DNA of 64,000 bases. It comes from a virus. The translations under genes and the position numbers were made by a program. Location: positions 27,282 through 91,281 of IMG/VR virus record IMGVR_UViG_3300026484_000002. The stretch is one strand, 5' to 3'. This document shows, piece after piece, positions 30,631-39,264 of this stretch. The notes under the pieces were generated by a model. It had not been told where the DNA came from, did no database searches, and was given only the letters and a program-made list of their open reading frames with translations. Numbering within the stretch: the stretch's first letter is position 1; every line of letters starts with the position of its first letter.

Positions 30631-30840
30631 TTATTTATTTTGTGTTAATTTTGATTCTATCATAAACATTAACGTCATCATATCAAAAGAATCATAAGAA
30701 TTATTTTTAGATGTAGGTTTTATTTTCATAGCTGCTACTTTATTTGAATAAACTTTAATATTACCTTTTTTTGTAATTTTTAAATAAAATTGATCATCAA
30801 TTTTTTCATTTATATATTTAACTATTTTTTTTAATTTCAT
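30631..30840 (-). CDS. Small basic protein, unknown
   Basis: 69 aa, Lys-rich with beta-like FYLKITKKGNIKVYSNKVAAMKI. Good AGGATAAATAAA ribosome site before the ATG. In the small-gene cluster between the MazG-like and reductase genes. No family recognised. Confidence 0.6.
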   Translation of the reverse strand: MKLKKIVKYINEKIDDQFYLKITKKGNIKVYSNKVAAMKIKPTSKNNSYDSFDMMTLMFMIESKLTQNK

Positions 30841-30841
30841 T

Positions 30842-30982
30842 TTATTTATCCTCGTATTTAAACTGTAACATACTTAAATATGCAATAATTCCAAGAATAG
30901 CATAATCTGTATGATGCGTCACTGCCATTCCTGCTGCTGTAGCCAATACTGTTATTAACAATGTATTTAATATTTTATTCAT
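30842..30982 (-). CDS. Small membrane protein
   Basis: 46 aa (MNKILNTLLITVLATAAGMA ... ILGIIAYLSML), two hydrophobic stretches separated by a HHTD turn. Start overlaps the stop of the next upstream gene (TAATG). Could be a holin-like or superinfection-related membrane peptide; not recognised. Confidence 0.55.
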   Translation of the reverse strand: MNKILNTLLITVLATAAGMAVTHHTDYAILGIIAYLSMLQFKYEDK

Positions 30983-31188
30983 TAATTTCCTTTAAAAATA
31001 TAATAGTCTATTCTATAGAATATAATGGATCCAATTATTTGTACTAATAATAAATGTATATACTCTGAATACTTAGATCCAATACAACATTTATATTTAA
31101 CTAATAAATACAATGGAGCCATCATTACGAAAGATGATAAAATCCATCTTCCTAAATATATCATAAAATGAATAGATAAATAATCCAT
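30982..31188 (-). CDS. Small membrane protein with two or three hydrophobic segments
   Basis: 68 aa. Hydrophobic runs at about residues 8-30 (FMIYLGRWILSSFVMMAPLY) and 45-60 (IHLLLVQIIGSIIFY). Translationally coupled to the 46-aa membrane peptide downstream; the pair is a candidate holin/antiholin set, although no lysin is adjacent. Confidence 0.55.
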   Translation of the reverse strand: MDYLSIHFMIYLGRWILSSFVMMAPLYLLVKYKCCIGSKYSEYIHLLLVQIIGSIIFYRIDYYIFKGN

Positions 31189-31244
31189 TATATTTCTTCT
31201 TCTAAAATTTTCATTTTTTATTTCTTTTTATTTAATAAAAATAA

Positions 31245-31526
31245 CTATTTTTTAATAGTCATTTTTTTACATTCTAGGCATACTTCTATGCTTAAGCTTA
31301 AAAATTCATCTTGCAATTCATCGTCAATATCAATATTGTCTTCATTTTCTTCATTTCTATATATAAATTTTATTAAATTAACTATATCAAAAACTGCTTT
31401 AATAAAAATATTTCTATGTTCTTTTGGAACTTCTCTTAAAACTTCTTTTGGTACTTTATCTTTTATATCATCTGGTAATTGTGTTTCTAATTTTCTAATT
31501 ATTTTTTTGAATTTTTTGAATTTCAT
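31245..31526 (-). CDS. Small charged protein, unknown
   Basis: 93 aa, basic N terminus (MKFKKFKKIIRKLETQ), acidic middle (NEENEDNIDIDDELQ), and a CLECKK pair of cysteines near the C terminus. AAGGAGAACAT lies before the ATG. No family recognised. Confidence 0.6.
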   Translation of the reverse strand: MKFKKFKKIIRKLETQLPDDIKDKVPKEVLREVPKEHRNIFIKAVFDIVNLIKFIYRNEENEDNIDIDDELQDEFLSLSIEVCLECKKMTIKK

Positions 31527-31535
31527 ATGTTCTCC

Positions 31536-31715
31536 TTAATCTTGTTGTATGTCTGACAAGTCAGGAGCAGCATCAGCATACTGCTGACGAGCTACTTCAT
31601 CACTTGTATGTAGTTTGGCTTCTAATTCTTTTATAGCAGCATCCTTAATGTGTATAGGTGCATCTGATACACGATATCGTTCTATTTTTTTTCTTATTTC
31701 AAATTCAATCATCAT
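31536..31715 (-). CDS. Small helical protein, unknown
   Basis: 59 aa from the ATG at 31715 (MMIEFEIRKKIERYRVSD). A longer reading starting inside nrdB is less likely because this ATG falls 16 bp after the nrdB stop. Gln/Asp/Ala-rich C terminus. No family recognised. Confidence 0.5.
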   Translation of the reverse strand: MMIEFEIRKKIERYRVSDAPIHIKDAAIKELEAKLHTSDEVARQQYADAAPDLSDIQQD

Positions 31716-31731
31716 ATACTTTTTTATTAAA

Positions 31732-32835
31732 TTATAAAAGAAAAGATTTGTAATCAGCACTAGTTATTTCAGTATCAAGTTTACCTAATAAATAATTTGC
31801 ACTATCTGTTTCTTTCATTGCTACTTGTACATTTGATAAATTTGAATATTTATCTACCCATATACAAGGATTTTTTACACGTTTAACAATATTTGGTAAT
31901 TTAACATTTGTCATTACATTATACATATTGTATTGTACATATTGTTTTAGAATTGAATTGCTTACTCCAAGAAGCTGAATATGCTTATCTTTAGGATAAC
32001 AATAATCAATCCATTCTAAATCAGTTTCATATGCTTGTTGATACATAACTATTGCTTCATTTTCAATTTCTGCAAATGCTGCTATCCATTCTTGTTGCTC
32101 TTTAAGACGTTTAATTATATACACTGTCATTTGATAATGCATAATTTCATCCATAGATATTTTTGTTATTGCTTTTGCTGAGCTTTCCATTATATGATTT
32201 TCTGCAAAGGCAAATGTAGTTACAAATGATGATTTAAAAAATACTGCTTCTAAAATATTTAATGCATATAATGATAATGCTATTGATTTCATATGTTCAT
32301 ATTCATCATAATTTGGATCTTGAAGAACCATTCTACTATTCCACTCAATTGTTTTATCAAACACTTCTGCAATAGCAAGTCCACGTTTAATTATATGTTC
32401 ATTAATAATAATATCATCAAACACTTCTTTTGCATCCACAGGAAGAGCTTTCAATATTTCTGCATATGTAGGTGAATGGATAACTCCTTCATAAAAAGCA
32501 TGTTGAAACCACCATTCTTCAAGTTGAGGATTTGTAGTAATTGGACCAAAAACTTCACTTACAGATCTAGCTGCAATGCTATCTCCTACAGTTTGAAATT
32601 TAAGATTTTTATCAAATAATTCTCTGAGTTGTTCATTCATTATAGAATAATCTTCTCCATCTTTTTTATATGAAAAATCAGTTTTAAACCACATCATACC
32701 TAAAGCTTTATCTGTTCGTTTTTGGATCTCTTGTTCTATAGGAAGATCCAATCTAGCCACATTTCTACCTTTTCCTAAAAATAATGGTTCATTTGTGAAT
32801 TCTATATTATTAGTTGAAAATGTATTATATTTCAC
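31732..32835 (-). CDS. nrdB: Ribonucleotide reductase class I, small (beta) subunit
   Basis: 367 aa. The beta subunit carries the di-iron/radical cofactor that starts reduction of ribonucleotides in the alpha subunit. GDSIAARS, FYEGVIHSPTY (Glu and His ligands as in EE-x2-H motifs) and the later ENHIMESSAKAITKISMDEIMHYQ helix fit the ferritin-like core. The start overlaps the end of nrdA by 11 bp, so the two are translationally coupled. Length is normal for phage NrdB. Confidence 0.9.
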   Translation of the reverse strand: MKYNTFSTNNIEFTNEPLFLGKGRNVARLDLPIEQEIQKRTDKALGMMWFKTDFSYKKDGEDYSIMNEQLRELFDKNLKFQTVGDSIAARSVSEVFGPITTNPQLEEWWFQHAFYEGVIHSPTYAEILKALPVDAKEVFDDIIINEHIIKRGLAIAEVFDKTIEWNSRMVLQDPNYDEYEHMKSIALSLYALNILEAVFFKSSFVTTFAFAENHIMESSAKAITKISMDEIMHYQMTVYIIKRLKEQQEWIAAFAEIENEAIVMYQQAYETDLEWIDYCYPKDKHIQLLGVSNSILKQYVQYNMYNVMTNVKLPNIVKRVKNPCIWVDKYSNLSNVQVAMKETDSANYLLGKLDTEITSADYKSFLL

Positions 32836-35065
32836 ATCCGCCTCCTGTACATTGTAGTTTTGGTTCTTCTACTCCAGGAACTCTAGTATTTGTATAATAT
32901 AATGATTTTACTCCATAATATTTTGCAAAATACATATCTTCAATTAATAATTTAAGAGGCACTTTTGAATCTTTAAACAGTTCAGGATTATAAAATCTAT
33001 TTACACTGATTGATTTATCTATCCATTTTTGAGTTACTGCTACATGTGTTAAATATCTTTTAGTCATATCTTTTGTTTCATATGCTAATTCATATTGATG
33101 GGCAAGTTTATGTACTTCTGGAGCAAATTGTTTCATTACAGATGTTTTATTTTCTTTAAATGTAATAAAATCTTTAATTGGTTCTAACCCGTTTGTTTGA
33201 TTTGATGGACCAGCTGAAGATTCTGCTGGAGGAACCATAGATAATGCTACATTCGCCATTCCAATTTTCATTACTCGTTTTCTTAATTTATCCCAATTCA
33301 ATCTAGTTTTAAATGGTATTAATTTATCTACATTTTTATTGTAACGATCTATTGGCATTGTACCGTTTGCATAAGTTGAATACATAAAAAATCTAGGAGC
33401 TGGTGAAGTTTCCTCTGCAATATCTGTAGATGACTTTATTAAATAATATTGAAAATGTTCCATCCATTCATCATGTAATTCAAGAGCTTCTTTGGATCCA
33501 TATTTCAATCCTTGCTTTGCTAACCAATATGCATGATTAGAAAATCCAAGACCAACGCTTCGATATTCTTCAACATAAGCTTGTGCTTGTGGAGTTGGAT
33601 GTTTTTGACGTATCATAATATGTGTTTGTGCACGTAATAATACATCAATTGTTTCTTGTAGTTCATTAATAGATACTTTACCTTGATTTACGTTACCAAG
33701 TACACAGATTGCAATATCTGGTTCATGTAGTCTATCAGCTGATAAATCTTTTGTTGGAGATACTTCTTCCATACATATATTAGATTGGTATATTGTTTCT
33801 GTATATGGTGAATTAGAATTTACTTCATCTATATTTAAAATGTAGTATGCACTATTTTCAAATGTTTCTACATTTAATAGTTCAATAAGTTTTTTTGCAG
33901 AAATACGTTCATTATTTGGAAATTTATTTTCACATTCTTGATACAATTTACTAAATTCTTCTTTTGTTCCAGAATGAAATACTTCATATAATTCTGCTGA
34001 ATCTCTTGTAGAGAATAATGTTATAACATCATCAGCTACTGCTCGTTCATATACTAATTCACGTAATTTAATTCCATAAGATAAATCATTAATTCTTTTT
34101 TCAATTGATGTTCTTGGTGACTTTAATGCCATTATAGTTATTATTTCTGGATCAAAAAAATTAATAAAAGGAGTTGCAGAACCCCTTCTCCCATTTTGAA
34201 CTGCTTTTTGAATATCTGCATCAATAGATTTTAATATAGGAACTTTTCCACCATGAGTTATAGATCCATTTTTTACTGAATCTCCAATAGAGGCAATTGC
34301 CGATACATCTATACCAATACCAGCTGAAGCTGCTGTGTGAAGTACTAATGCTTTTGATGATTCTACCCAAGAATCAAGTGAATCTCCAGTCTTCATTAAC
34401 ACACATGAAGCATAATCATTGGATTTTGTACGTAATGCATCCATTTCTGGAGAAGGTAATGTAATTTGGAATGTAGATAATTTATTATACATTAATTTAA
34501 TATAATGCATACGATTTTTGTGATAATCACGAAAAATATCCATTGCAATTAACATAAACATATGTTGTGGCAATTCAATTAATTTTGTATTAAAATGTTT
34601 CATATATCTTAATTGTAAAAATTCAATACCTGCTGAGGTAAAATTAAAATCACGTTCATATTTTATTTCATTATTTAATTCATAAATTTCATTATCATCA
34701 AAAGCTTCATATAATTCTTCTGAATATATTTTTGCATTTTTTCCACGAATTAATATTTCCAATAAATGTTTTGGTTCTTTTGATTTTCCAACTTGTTTGT
34801 AGATTCTATGTATCATTAAATTCTTAGCAATTATATCATATCCGATATCTTTTATTGTTGCCATATCTTTTGCAGTTTTAATAATTACATCATCGATATA
34901 TGATGTTTTTATTTTGTCATAAAAATGCAATTTTGCTGTTAATTCGATTGAACTAATTAAATGATTATATTTTCCTTCGGATGCTGATTCTAAATGTGAA
35001 TGAATCTTTGATATGTTCAACGGTTCAAGAGAGCCATCAGCTTTTGTAACCATTATATTGTTCAC
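32825..35065 (-). CDS. nrdA: Ribonucleotide reductase class I, large (alpha) subunit
   Basis: 746 aa. Order: ATP-cone-like N terminus (about 1-90), catalytic barrel with DYASCVLMKTGDS (redox Cys), SNICMEEVSPT (Asn/Cys/Glu active site), AICVLGNVNQG (partner Cys), PPAESSAGPSNQTNGLEP (phosphate loop) and a C-terminal CTGGGC cysteine pair that shuttles electrons from thioredoxin or glutaredoxin. All catalytic residues appear present. The start is GTG overlapping the previous TAG (TAGTG) behind AAGGC; an internal ATG four codons on is the alternative. Confidence 0.93.
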   Translation of the reverse strand: MNNIMVTKADGSLEPLNISKIHSHLESASEGKYNHLISSIELTAKLHFYDKIKTSYIDDVIIKTAKDMATIKDIGYDIIAKNLMIHRIYKQVGKSKEPKHLLEILIRGKNAKIYSEELYEAFDDNEIYELNNEIKYERDFNFTSAGIEFLQLRYMKHFNTKLIELPQHMFMLIAMDIFRDYHKNRMHYIKLMYNKLSTFQITLPSPEMDALRTKSNDYASCVLMKTGDSLDSWVESSKALVLHTAASAGIGIDVSAIASIGDSVKNGSITHGGKVPILKSIDADIQKAVQNGRRGSATPFINFFDPEIITIMALKSPRTSIEKRINDLSYGIKLRELVYERAVADDVITLFSTRDSAELYEVFHSGTKEEFSKLYQECENKFPNNERISAKKLIELLNVETFENSAYYILNIDEVNSNSPYTETIYQSNICMEEVSPTKDLSADRLHEPDIAICVLGNVNQGKVSINELQETIDVLLRAQTHIMIRQKHPTPQAQAYVEEYRSVGLGFSNHAYWLAKQGLKYGSKEALELHDEWMEHFQYYLIKSSTDIAEETSPAPRFFMYSTYANGTMPIDRYNKNVDKLIPFKTRLNWDKLRKRVMKIGMANVALSMVPPAESSAGPSNQTNGLEPIKDFITFKENKTSVMKQFAPEVHKLAHQYELAYETKDMTKRYLTHVAVTQKWIDKSISVNRFYNPELFKDSKVPLKLLIEDMYFAKYYGVKSLYYTNTRVPGVEEPKLQCTGGGCEI

Positions 35066-35241
35066 TAATTAGCCTTATCTGCAGCTACTAATGCAGCTCT
35101 TAGTTGCACTCCATCTTTACCAATTTGGTTACTTAATTTACGAATACGCAAACTACATGCTTTTGTAGGTTTATTTTCATATGCTTCAATTTCTTTAATT
35201 AAATTATCAACTAATTCTTTATAATCTCTTAATTCATTCAT
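35065..35241 (-). CDS. Histone H1-like small protein
   Basis: 58 aa from the ATG at 35241, which has AAAGGAAAATAAA before it; a longer in-frame reading to 35325 lacks this. The sequence YKELVDNLIKEIEAYENK..KACSLRIRKLSNQIGKDG has the single helix and basic spacing of Hc1/H1-like bacterial and phage proteins. DNA-binding is inferred. First gene of the nrdA-nrdB unit. Confidence 0.55.
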   Translation of the reverse strand: MNELRDYKELVDNLIKEIEAYENKPTKACSLRIRKLSNQIGKDGVQLRAALVAADKAN

Positions 35242-35453
35242 TTTATTTTCCTTTGATTTATTTAAAATTAGAGCGTATCTAAGAATTGCTATAACTCTTA
35301 GTAGAGGCTTATTGTTTAACAACATCTAAGGCTATTAACCATACTGAATGTTGAGCTTTAGGCTGCAGCCTTATATATATTTCGAGGGTTAAAAGTATAA
35401 CTACAAAGTACTTAAAATACTCTTTTTTGTATTTTTAGCAATTATGAAACTTT
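35242..35453. other. Non-coding leader between the helicase and the nrd unit
   Basis: No convincing gene. It contains the 12-base palindrome AGGCTGCAGCCT near 35370 and an A/T-rich stretch. With the adjoining structured element it forms a leader of almost 400 bp before the histone-like/nrd genes. A promoter is expected here, but I see no clear one. Confidence 0.4.
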
Positions 35454-35603
35454 CATAAGGCATAGGTCGCTGCACCAGAAAAGGATATAAACGATATGAA
35501 AAAAAAATGTTTATTTGTTATCTTGTGAATAAATAGTTTTAAATATTAATAGGAGGTTAATATGTATGGATAAGTATTCTGATGCAGCTAAATATGCCTT
35601 ATG
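35454..35603. other. Structured intergenic element closed by an 11-bp inverted repeat
   Basis: CATAAGGCATA (35454-35464) pairs perfectly with TATGCCTTATG (35593-35603). Just inside, GCTGCA near 35470 faces TGCAGC near 35584, extending the closing helix. The 100-nt interior holds a plus-strand AGGAGG box followed by a 12-codon mini-ORF. No known riboswitch or RNA family is recognised. Confidence 0.5.
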
Positions 35604-35619
35604 AGAACCAACATCTAAA

Positions 35620-35648
35620 ATTAAGACATTAGTAATTAAGACATTAGT
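35620..35648. repeat. 14-bp direct repeat at the helicase stop codon
   Basis: ATTAAGACATTAGT occurs at 35620-35633 and again at 35635-35648, one base apart. The stop codon of the helicase lies in the second copy. It looks like a recent small tandem duplication. Confidence 0.8.
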
Positions 35649-37030
35649 TCAGTTTCTTGTAGTGTTTGTAGAAATTTATTTTCAATATATGTAGCATTAA
35701 TTACATTGTGCCTTGCACGAGTAACTGCAACATAATATAAGTATAATTCAGCCATTTCTTCTTCATCTGGCTCATAATTCTTGAATTTTTGTAATTTAAA
35801 AATTGTATCTTCTATAGCTTCATTCATTGAGTCTGATAGCTCAACTTCATCTACTGTTGTACCTTTGCTTGTGTGAGCAGTATAGAGTGTATAACTAGCG
35901 TTATTGTGACGCTCATGAGTTATTTCATTATACACAGAAAGTATTGTTTCTGGTCCATAATTCATTATGAGTCGTATTGCAGATATAATTTCAATATCAT
36001 CATCAATTTCATTTAATAAATATTTTAACCTAGATCCACCAAACTCATTTTGTAAATCTTTAGAATTATAAAATACATCTACTTTTTCTTGTAAATCTTT
36101 AAATCTATTTGATGTTTCTTTATTAAATCTTTTACATCTTAATACTGCTAATGGAACTTCAAACATTTGTTTTACTTTTTGTTTTGTTGCTAATTTAAAA
36201 GGAACTTTTTGTTTTTTTAATTGAATTATTTTATCAATTAAATCTGCATTGGTTCTAGATAAAAAAGCTCTAGTTTTAATTTCTGATTTTTCATATTCAA
36301 ATCCTTCAAATACAAAATTGTCATCAAGTGTAAATCTTCCAAATTGTTGAACTCTTTTTGCAATATTTATATTACATCTAAAAGATTGAGATAATGTTAA
36401 TTGTTTAGCTTTTGGATAATAATCAAATGCATTTACACATCCCATAAAACTCATAATTCTTTGTTTTGGATCACCAATCAATATCTTTAATTTTGCTGGA
36501 TAATGTTTGAATAGATCCAACATTATTTTATTTAAATCATTTGCTTCATCAATTACTAATACATCTACTGGATCCAATTTAATCAATCCATTAACTATTT
36601 TTGAATGAAATAATTTTAGATAAGCATCATGAGTACAACCCATAGATCCATCAAACATAGCTGCTATAATTTTCTTTGCTAGTGCAATAATACTTTCTTT
36701 TGAATTGTAATGAAGTTCTTTTAGGAATTCACTAAATTTTAATGATTCAGATTTGTAAAAATCTCCTGCTAACATAATTGCATCAAATGCATCTGATTGT
36801 TTAAATTTTATACTTTTAGGTATGTCTGCTTTTGTTGCAAAAGGTTTTGATAATAACCACATATTTGAATTTTTAAGTGTATGATTATATGCTAATTGAT
36901 GTATATTTGATACTATAGCATTAGTTCCAAAATTAGCTCTAGCTTCTTCCATTGCTAATCTTCCATATACTAAATATCTAAAAGTTCCATTTGGATTTTG
37001 ATTCTTAAAAGCTTCAGCAGCCTTTATCAT
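35636..37030 (-). CDS. SF1 (UvrD/Pif1-type) DNA helicase, main part; 5' end in another frame
   Basis: 464 aa. Helicase motifs in order: Walker B VLVIDEAND, motif III GDPKQRIMSF, motif IV SQSFRCN, motif V YTAHTSKGTTVDEVEL, motif VI LYYVAVTRAR. The Walker A motif is upstream of the first ATG: GAAKSYT is encoded in this frame just before 37030, but the preceding residues are in the frame of the 37051-37182 piece. The protein is thus split by a one-base shift inside Walker A. Possible causes: mutation, assembly error or recoding. Sits downstream of the RusA-like and SSB-like genes, as expected for a recombination/replication helicase. Confidence 0.8.
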   Translation of the reverse strand: MIKAAEAFKNQNPNGTFRYLVYGRLAMEEARANFGTNAIVSNIHQLAYNHTLKNSNMWLLSKPFATKADIPKSIKFKQSDAFDAIMLAGDFYKSESLKFSEFLKELHYNSKESIIALAKKIIAAMFDGSMGCTHDAYLKLFHSKIVNGLIKLDPVDVLVIDEANDLNKIMLDLFKHYPAKLKILIGDPKQRIMSFMGCVNAFDYYPKAKQLTLSQSFRCNINIAKRVQQFGRFTLDDNFVFEGFEYEKSEIKTRAFLSRTNADLIDKIIQLKKQKVPFKLATKQKVKQMFEVPLAVLRCKRFNKETSNRFKDLQEKVDVFYNSKDLQNEFGGSRLKYLLNEIDDDIEIISAIRLIMNYGPETILSVYNEITHERHNNASYTLYTAHTSKGTTVDEVELSDSMNEAIEDTIFKLQKFKNYEPDEEEMAELYLYYVAVTRARHNVINATYIENKFLQTLQETELMS

Positions 37031-37050
37031 TGTATACGATTTGGCTGCAC

Positions 37051-37182
37051 CTATCCTGCTACTGCTTGAATAGATAAAACATTATCCTTCAAGCAAGTAG
37101 CAGTTTCTCCTTTGTCCAGATATTCTTTGCTACATATCATATCTATTATTTTTTTTTGTTCTTCACTTAGAACAACATTCAT
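37051..37182 (-). CDS. N-terminal piece of the SF1 helicase, ending in a frameshift
   Basis: 43 codons from the ATG at 37182 (AAGGAATAGT ribosome site), reading MNVVLSEEQKKIIDMI ... LSIQAVAG then TAG. LSxEQKxII is the Q-motif-like start of UvrD helicases and AVAG is the first half of Walker A. One extra base (GGA TNA GGT) or a -1 shift at the stop would continue into GAAKSYT of the downstream frame. Confidence 0.75.
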   Translation of the reverse strand: MNVVLSEEQKKIIDMICSKEYLDKGETATCLKDNVLSIQAVAG

Positions 37183-37183
37183 A

Positions 37184-37588
37184 CTATTCCTTATATTCTT
37201 TTATTGTTATTTCTATTCTTGGATTTTCTTTATCTTGAGATCCAACTATAGCAGTTTCTTTTTTACAAAATTTTACATTGTCATTTTCTATAATATTTAA
37301 TTCTTGCAATGTATCATTTAAAAATTTTGATTGCATTGATACAACATTCATTAAGTCAGATACTGCTGATTTATAATAGTAAGTATATTCAACTTCATAT
37401 TTTTTAAATTTAATTGTATTATTTTTTAATTGTTCTCTTACTAAGTCACTAAAATATATTTTCATATTGTTTTGAGTGTAAAAGTACGCATTGCGAAAAA
37501 AATTTACACTTGCTAATACTGTTTTATTTTTTTTTGTTTTAAATTCCTGCGTATAATAAACAGGAAGAGAGAGTTTAATCTCTTCCAC
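37184..37588 (-). CDS. Putative RusA-like Holliday-junction resolvase
   Basis: 134 aa. The C-terminal half has the RusA-like arrangement of a beta strand (YEVEYTYYYK) then SDLMNVVSMQSKFLNDTLQELNIIENDNVKF, comparable to the D-x2-N ... D-x-L ... I-x-D-D-x-V pattern. RusA enzymes cut four-way junctions and are often found with Sak4-type recombinases and SSB. The acidic residues are not all canonical, so the call is moderate. Confidence 0.5.
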   Translation of the reverse strand: MEEIKLSLPVYYTQEFKTKKNKTVLASVNFFRNAYFYTQNNMKIYFSDLVREQLKNNTIKFKKYEVEYTYYYKSAVSDLMNVVSMQSKFLNDTLQELNIIENDNVKFCKKETAIVGSQDKENPRIEITIKEYKE

Positions 37589-37592
37589 AACA

Positions 37593-38141
37593 TTAGTCTA
37601 GTAGACTAATTGCTGCTTTTGTATCTTCAGCTTTTGGTGTTGTTGTTTTGTTTCCACCTTTTGACTTCTTTGTGAGTACAGGTGCTTTTTCTATCTTAGC
37701 TAACCATTTCTCTACTGGTTCCGTAGATCCACCAATTTGTTTTTCTACATCAGCAAACCCTTCTACTTGGTTACTTGATGGATATTTTTCATTGTTTGGA
37801 TCTTCTACTTCACGAACTAATGCATAACATGTACGCCCTTCAGCATTTTTAATTACTTGACCATTTACTTTTTTACCATAAGCATCAATTTCTTTTTCTT
37901 CAATTTGTGCTTGTGCAGGTTCTAATGCAATTGCAGATAACAATGCCTTAAAGATAGATGCTCCACCTTTATTTTCTGTAACTTCTTTAGATTCTTTATT
38001 AATATAAGAAGTATTAATATATTCAGTAAGTGTTTTTTCTGTTTCTGGATCAAACATTTCAATTTTTACCATTCTAGCTTTTCTTTCTGTTTCAAATACT
38101 GCTAGTTCTTTAATTTCAACTTTATACGCCTTGATATTCAA
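37593..38141 (-). CDS. SSB-like protein, 3' exon of an intron-split gene
   Basis: 183 codons from the exon border at 38141 to the stop (LNIKAYKVEIKELAVFETER...), with no ATG of its own near the front. Joined to the exon at 39104-39196 it gives a 213-aa protein. The join (…WESG/LNIKAYKV) restores the start of an OB-like strand pattern, and the C-terminal part ends in a low-complexity linker and acidic tip (EDTKAAISLLD). The Sak4-like ATPase gene lies just upstream, and Sak4 genes usually neighbour SSB genes. Function is inferred from this context. Confidence 0.6.
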   Translation of the reverse strand: MNIKAYKVEIKELAVFETERKARMVKIEMFDPETEKTLTEYINTSYINKESKEVTENKGGASIFKALLSAIALEPAQAQIEEKEIDAYGKKVNGQVIKNAEGRTCYALVREVEDPNNEKYPSSNQVEGFADVEKQIGGSTEPVEKWLAKIEKAPVLTKKSKGGNKTTTPKAEDTKAAISLLD

Positions 38142-39103
38142 CAGAGTTCGTTACTTCTCTGTTCGTTCTCTTATGAACTGCTTATCTTCTCAGATAAGAA
38201 TAGACTATATCTTCATCTTTTTTTTATAATTTAATAATGATTGTGTTCTTTTAGAAGAACATTTTCTACACATTTTGTGATTTCCTGCTATTATTGAGCT
38301 TAACTCTCTGGTATATATATTATTGCACTTTAAACACAAAACATCTCCATAAATATATTTATTATCTTTTCTTCTCCAATTTAATATTTTAAAACTATTA
38401 AATATTTGATTAATATAATTATTATATTTTTTTCGTGTTTGTATTCTTTTTATAAAAGCTATTTTTTGTCCTGCTTTTGATTGTGTCTTATATAATCGTC
38501 CTTGCTTTTGAGCATGAATCATATTTTCAGAATGAGTAACCCATTCAAGATTATTCACATTATTGTTTTCACCATTATTATCTATATGATTAATACAACA
38601 TTTATTTTCAGGATTAGGTATAAAAGCTTTTCCGACTAATCTGTGTATTAGTAAAATTTTTCCATTTATATTTACTGTTAAATATGTTGTGTGTTTTCTT
38701 TTACATTTTATTCCAATTAATTCTTTAGCTTTAATTGGGGTTCTTTTTTCAGATTGTCTTCCATGTCTTCTTAATGAAAAAACTTTTCCATTTTCAAATA
38801 CTACATAGTTTCTTTTATTTCCTATTCTTTTCCATTTCATGTTATATAATCCTATTATAAAAAATTAAGATGTCTCCCATTTCCATTCACTTGAATGTAC
38901 GTGCCTTTGCACTAGTCGTTGAACTTTGCTCTTATGTTTCCACTTAGAGCCTTAGCTGCTGATTGTCTCTATCTTTAATTTTTCCAACATTCATATCGTG
39001 ATTTCTCCGATATTGTAGTATTAAAGCTTAGCGAGATGTTCCAGCAATTAGAGAGATTATAGTATACCATATTTCTATGGTAAACGGCAATCTTTTAAAG
39101 TTT
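38142..39103 (-). mobile_element. Group I intron with internal HNH endonuclease gene
   Basis: Conserved group I core elements occur in the right order on the minus strand: P-like AATTGCTGG (39041-39049), Q-like near 38951-38965, R GTTCAACGACTAG (within 38909-38924), S AAGATATAGTC (38203-38213). P1 can form between exon TGGT/AA and TTGCCG with a U-G pair at the 5' splice site, and the intron would end in G at 38142. Removing 962 nt fuses two open exons in frame. The endonuclease stop codon lies inside the S element. Confidence 0.88.
38205..38840 (-). CDS. HNH homing endonuclease within the group I intron
   Basis: 211 aa. An N-terminal NUMOD4-like segment (KRIGNKRNYVVFENGKVFSL) is followed by the HNH core LLIHRLVGKAFIPNPENKCCINHIDNNGENNNVNNLEWVTHSEN, split here as IHRLVGKAF, INHIDNNGENNNVNNLEW. 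The C terminus has a CLKCNNIYT...CRKCSSKR four-cysteine zinc-binding region. Such enzymes cut intronless alleles so that the intron spreads. Ribosome site AGGATTATATAAC. Confidence 0.88.
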   Translation of the reverse strand: MKWKRIGNKRNYVVFENGKVFSLRRHGRQSEKRTPIKAKELIGIKCKRKHTTYLTVNINGKILLIHRLVGKAFIPNPENKCCINHIDNNGENNNVNNLEWVTHSENMIHAQKQGRLYKTQSKAGQKIAFIKRIQTRKKYNNYINQIFNSFKILNWRRKDNKYIYGDVLCLKCNNIYTRELSSIIAGNHKMCRKCSSKRTQSLLNYKKKMKI

Positions 39104-39196
39104 ACCAGATTCCCAAAGAAATCCTCCTGTGCTTGGCTCGACTCTTACTTCTTTAAATGTTTCTTCTGTTATTCCTGTTATGTTTAATAAATCCAT
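39104..39196 (-). CDS. SSB-like protein, 5' exon of an intron-split gene
   Basis: 31 codons from the ATG at 39196 (AAGGATAAATAAAC before it): MDLLNITGITEETFKEVRV ... GGFLWESG. Without splicing it would stop three codons later. Splicing to 38141 continues the frame. The short exon is typical for introns inserted early in a conserved N terminus. Confidence 0.7.
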
Positions 39197-39264
39197 GTTT
39201 ATTTATCCTTTTTGTTTTATTTTAATTTTAGTTTATACACTTTTTCGGTGATATTGTTGAGGTC

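Noticed and set aside
35540-35607. AGGAGG followed by a 12-codon ORF ending YAL, resembling a tmRNA tag
   Set aside because: No tRNA-like acceptor domain or CCA end is present, and the tag does not end in Ala-Ala.
38141-38141. TTG as a true start of the SSB-like gene
   Set aside because: It has no ribosome site and falls exactly at the predicted 3' splice site of the group I intron.
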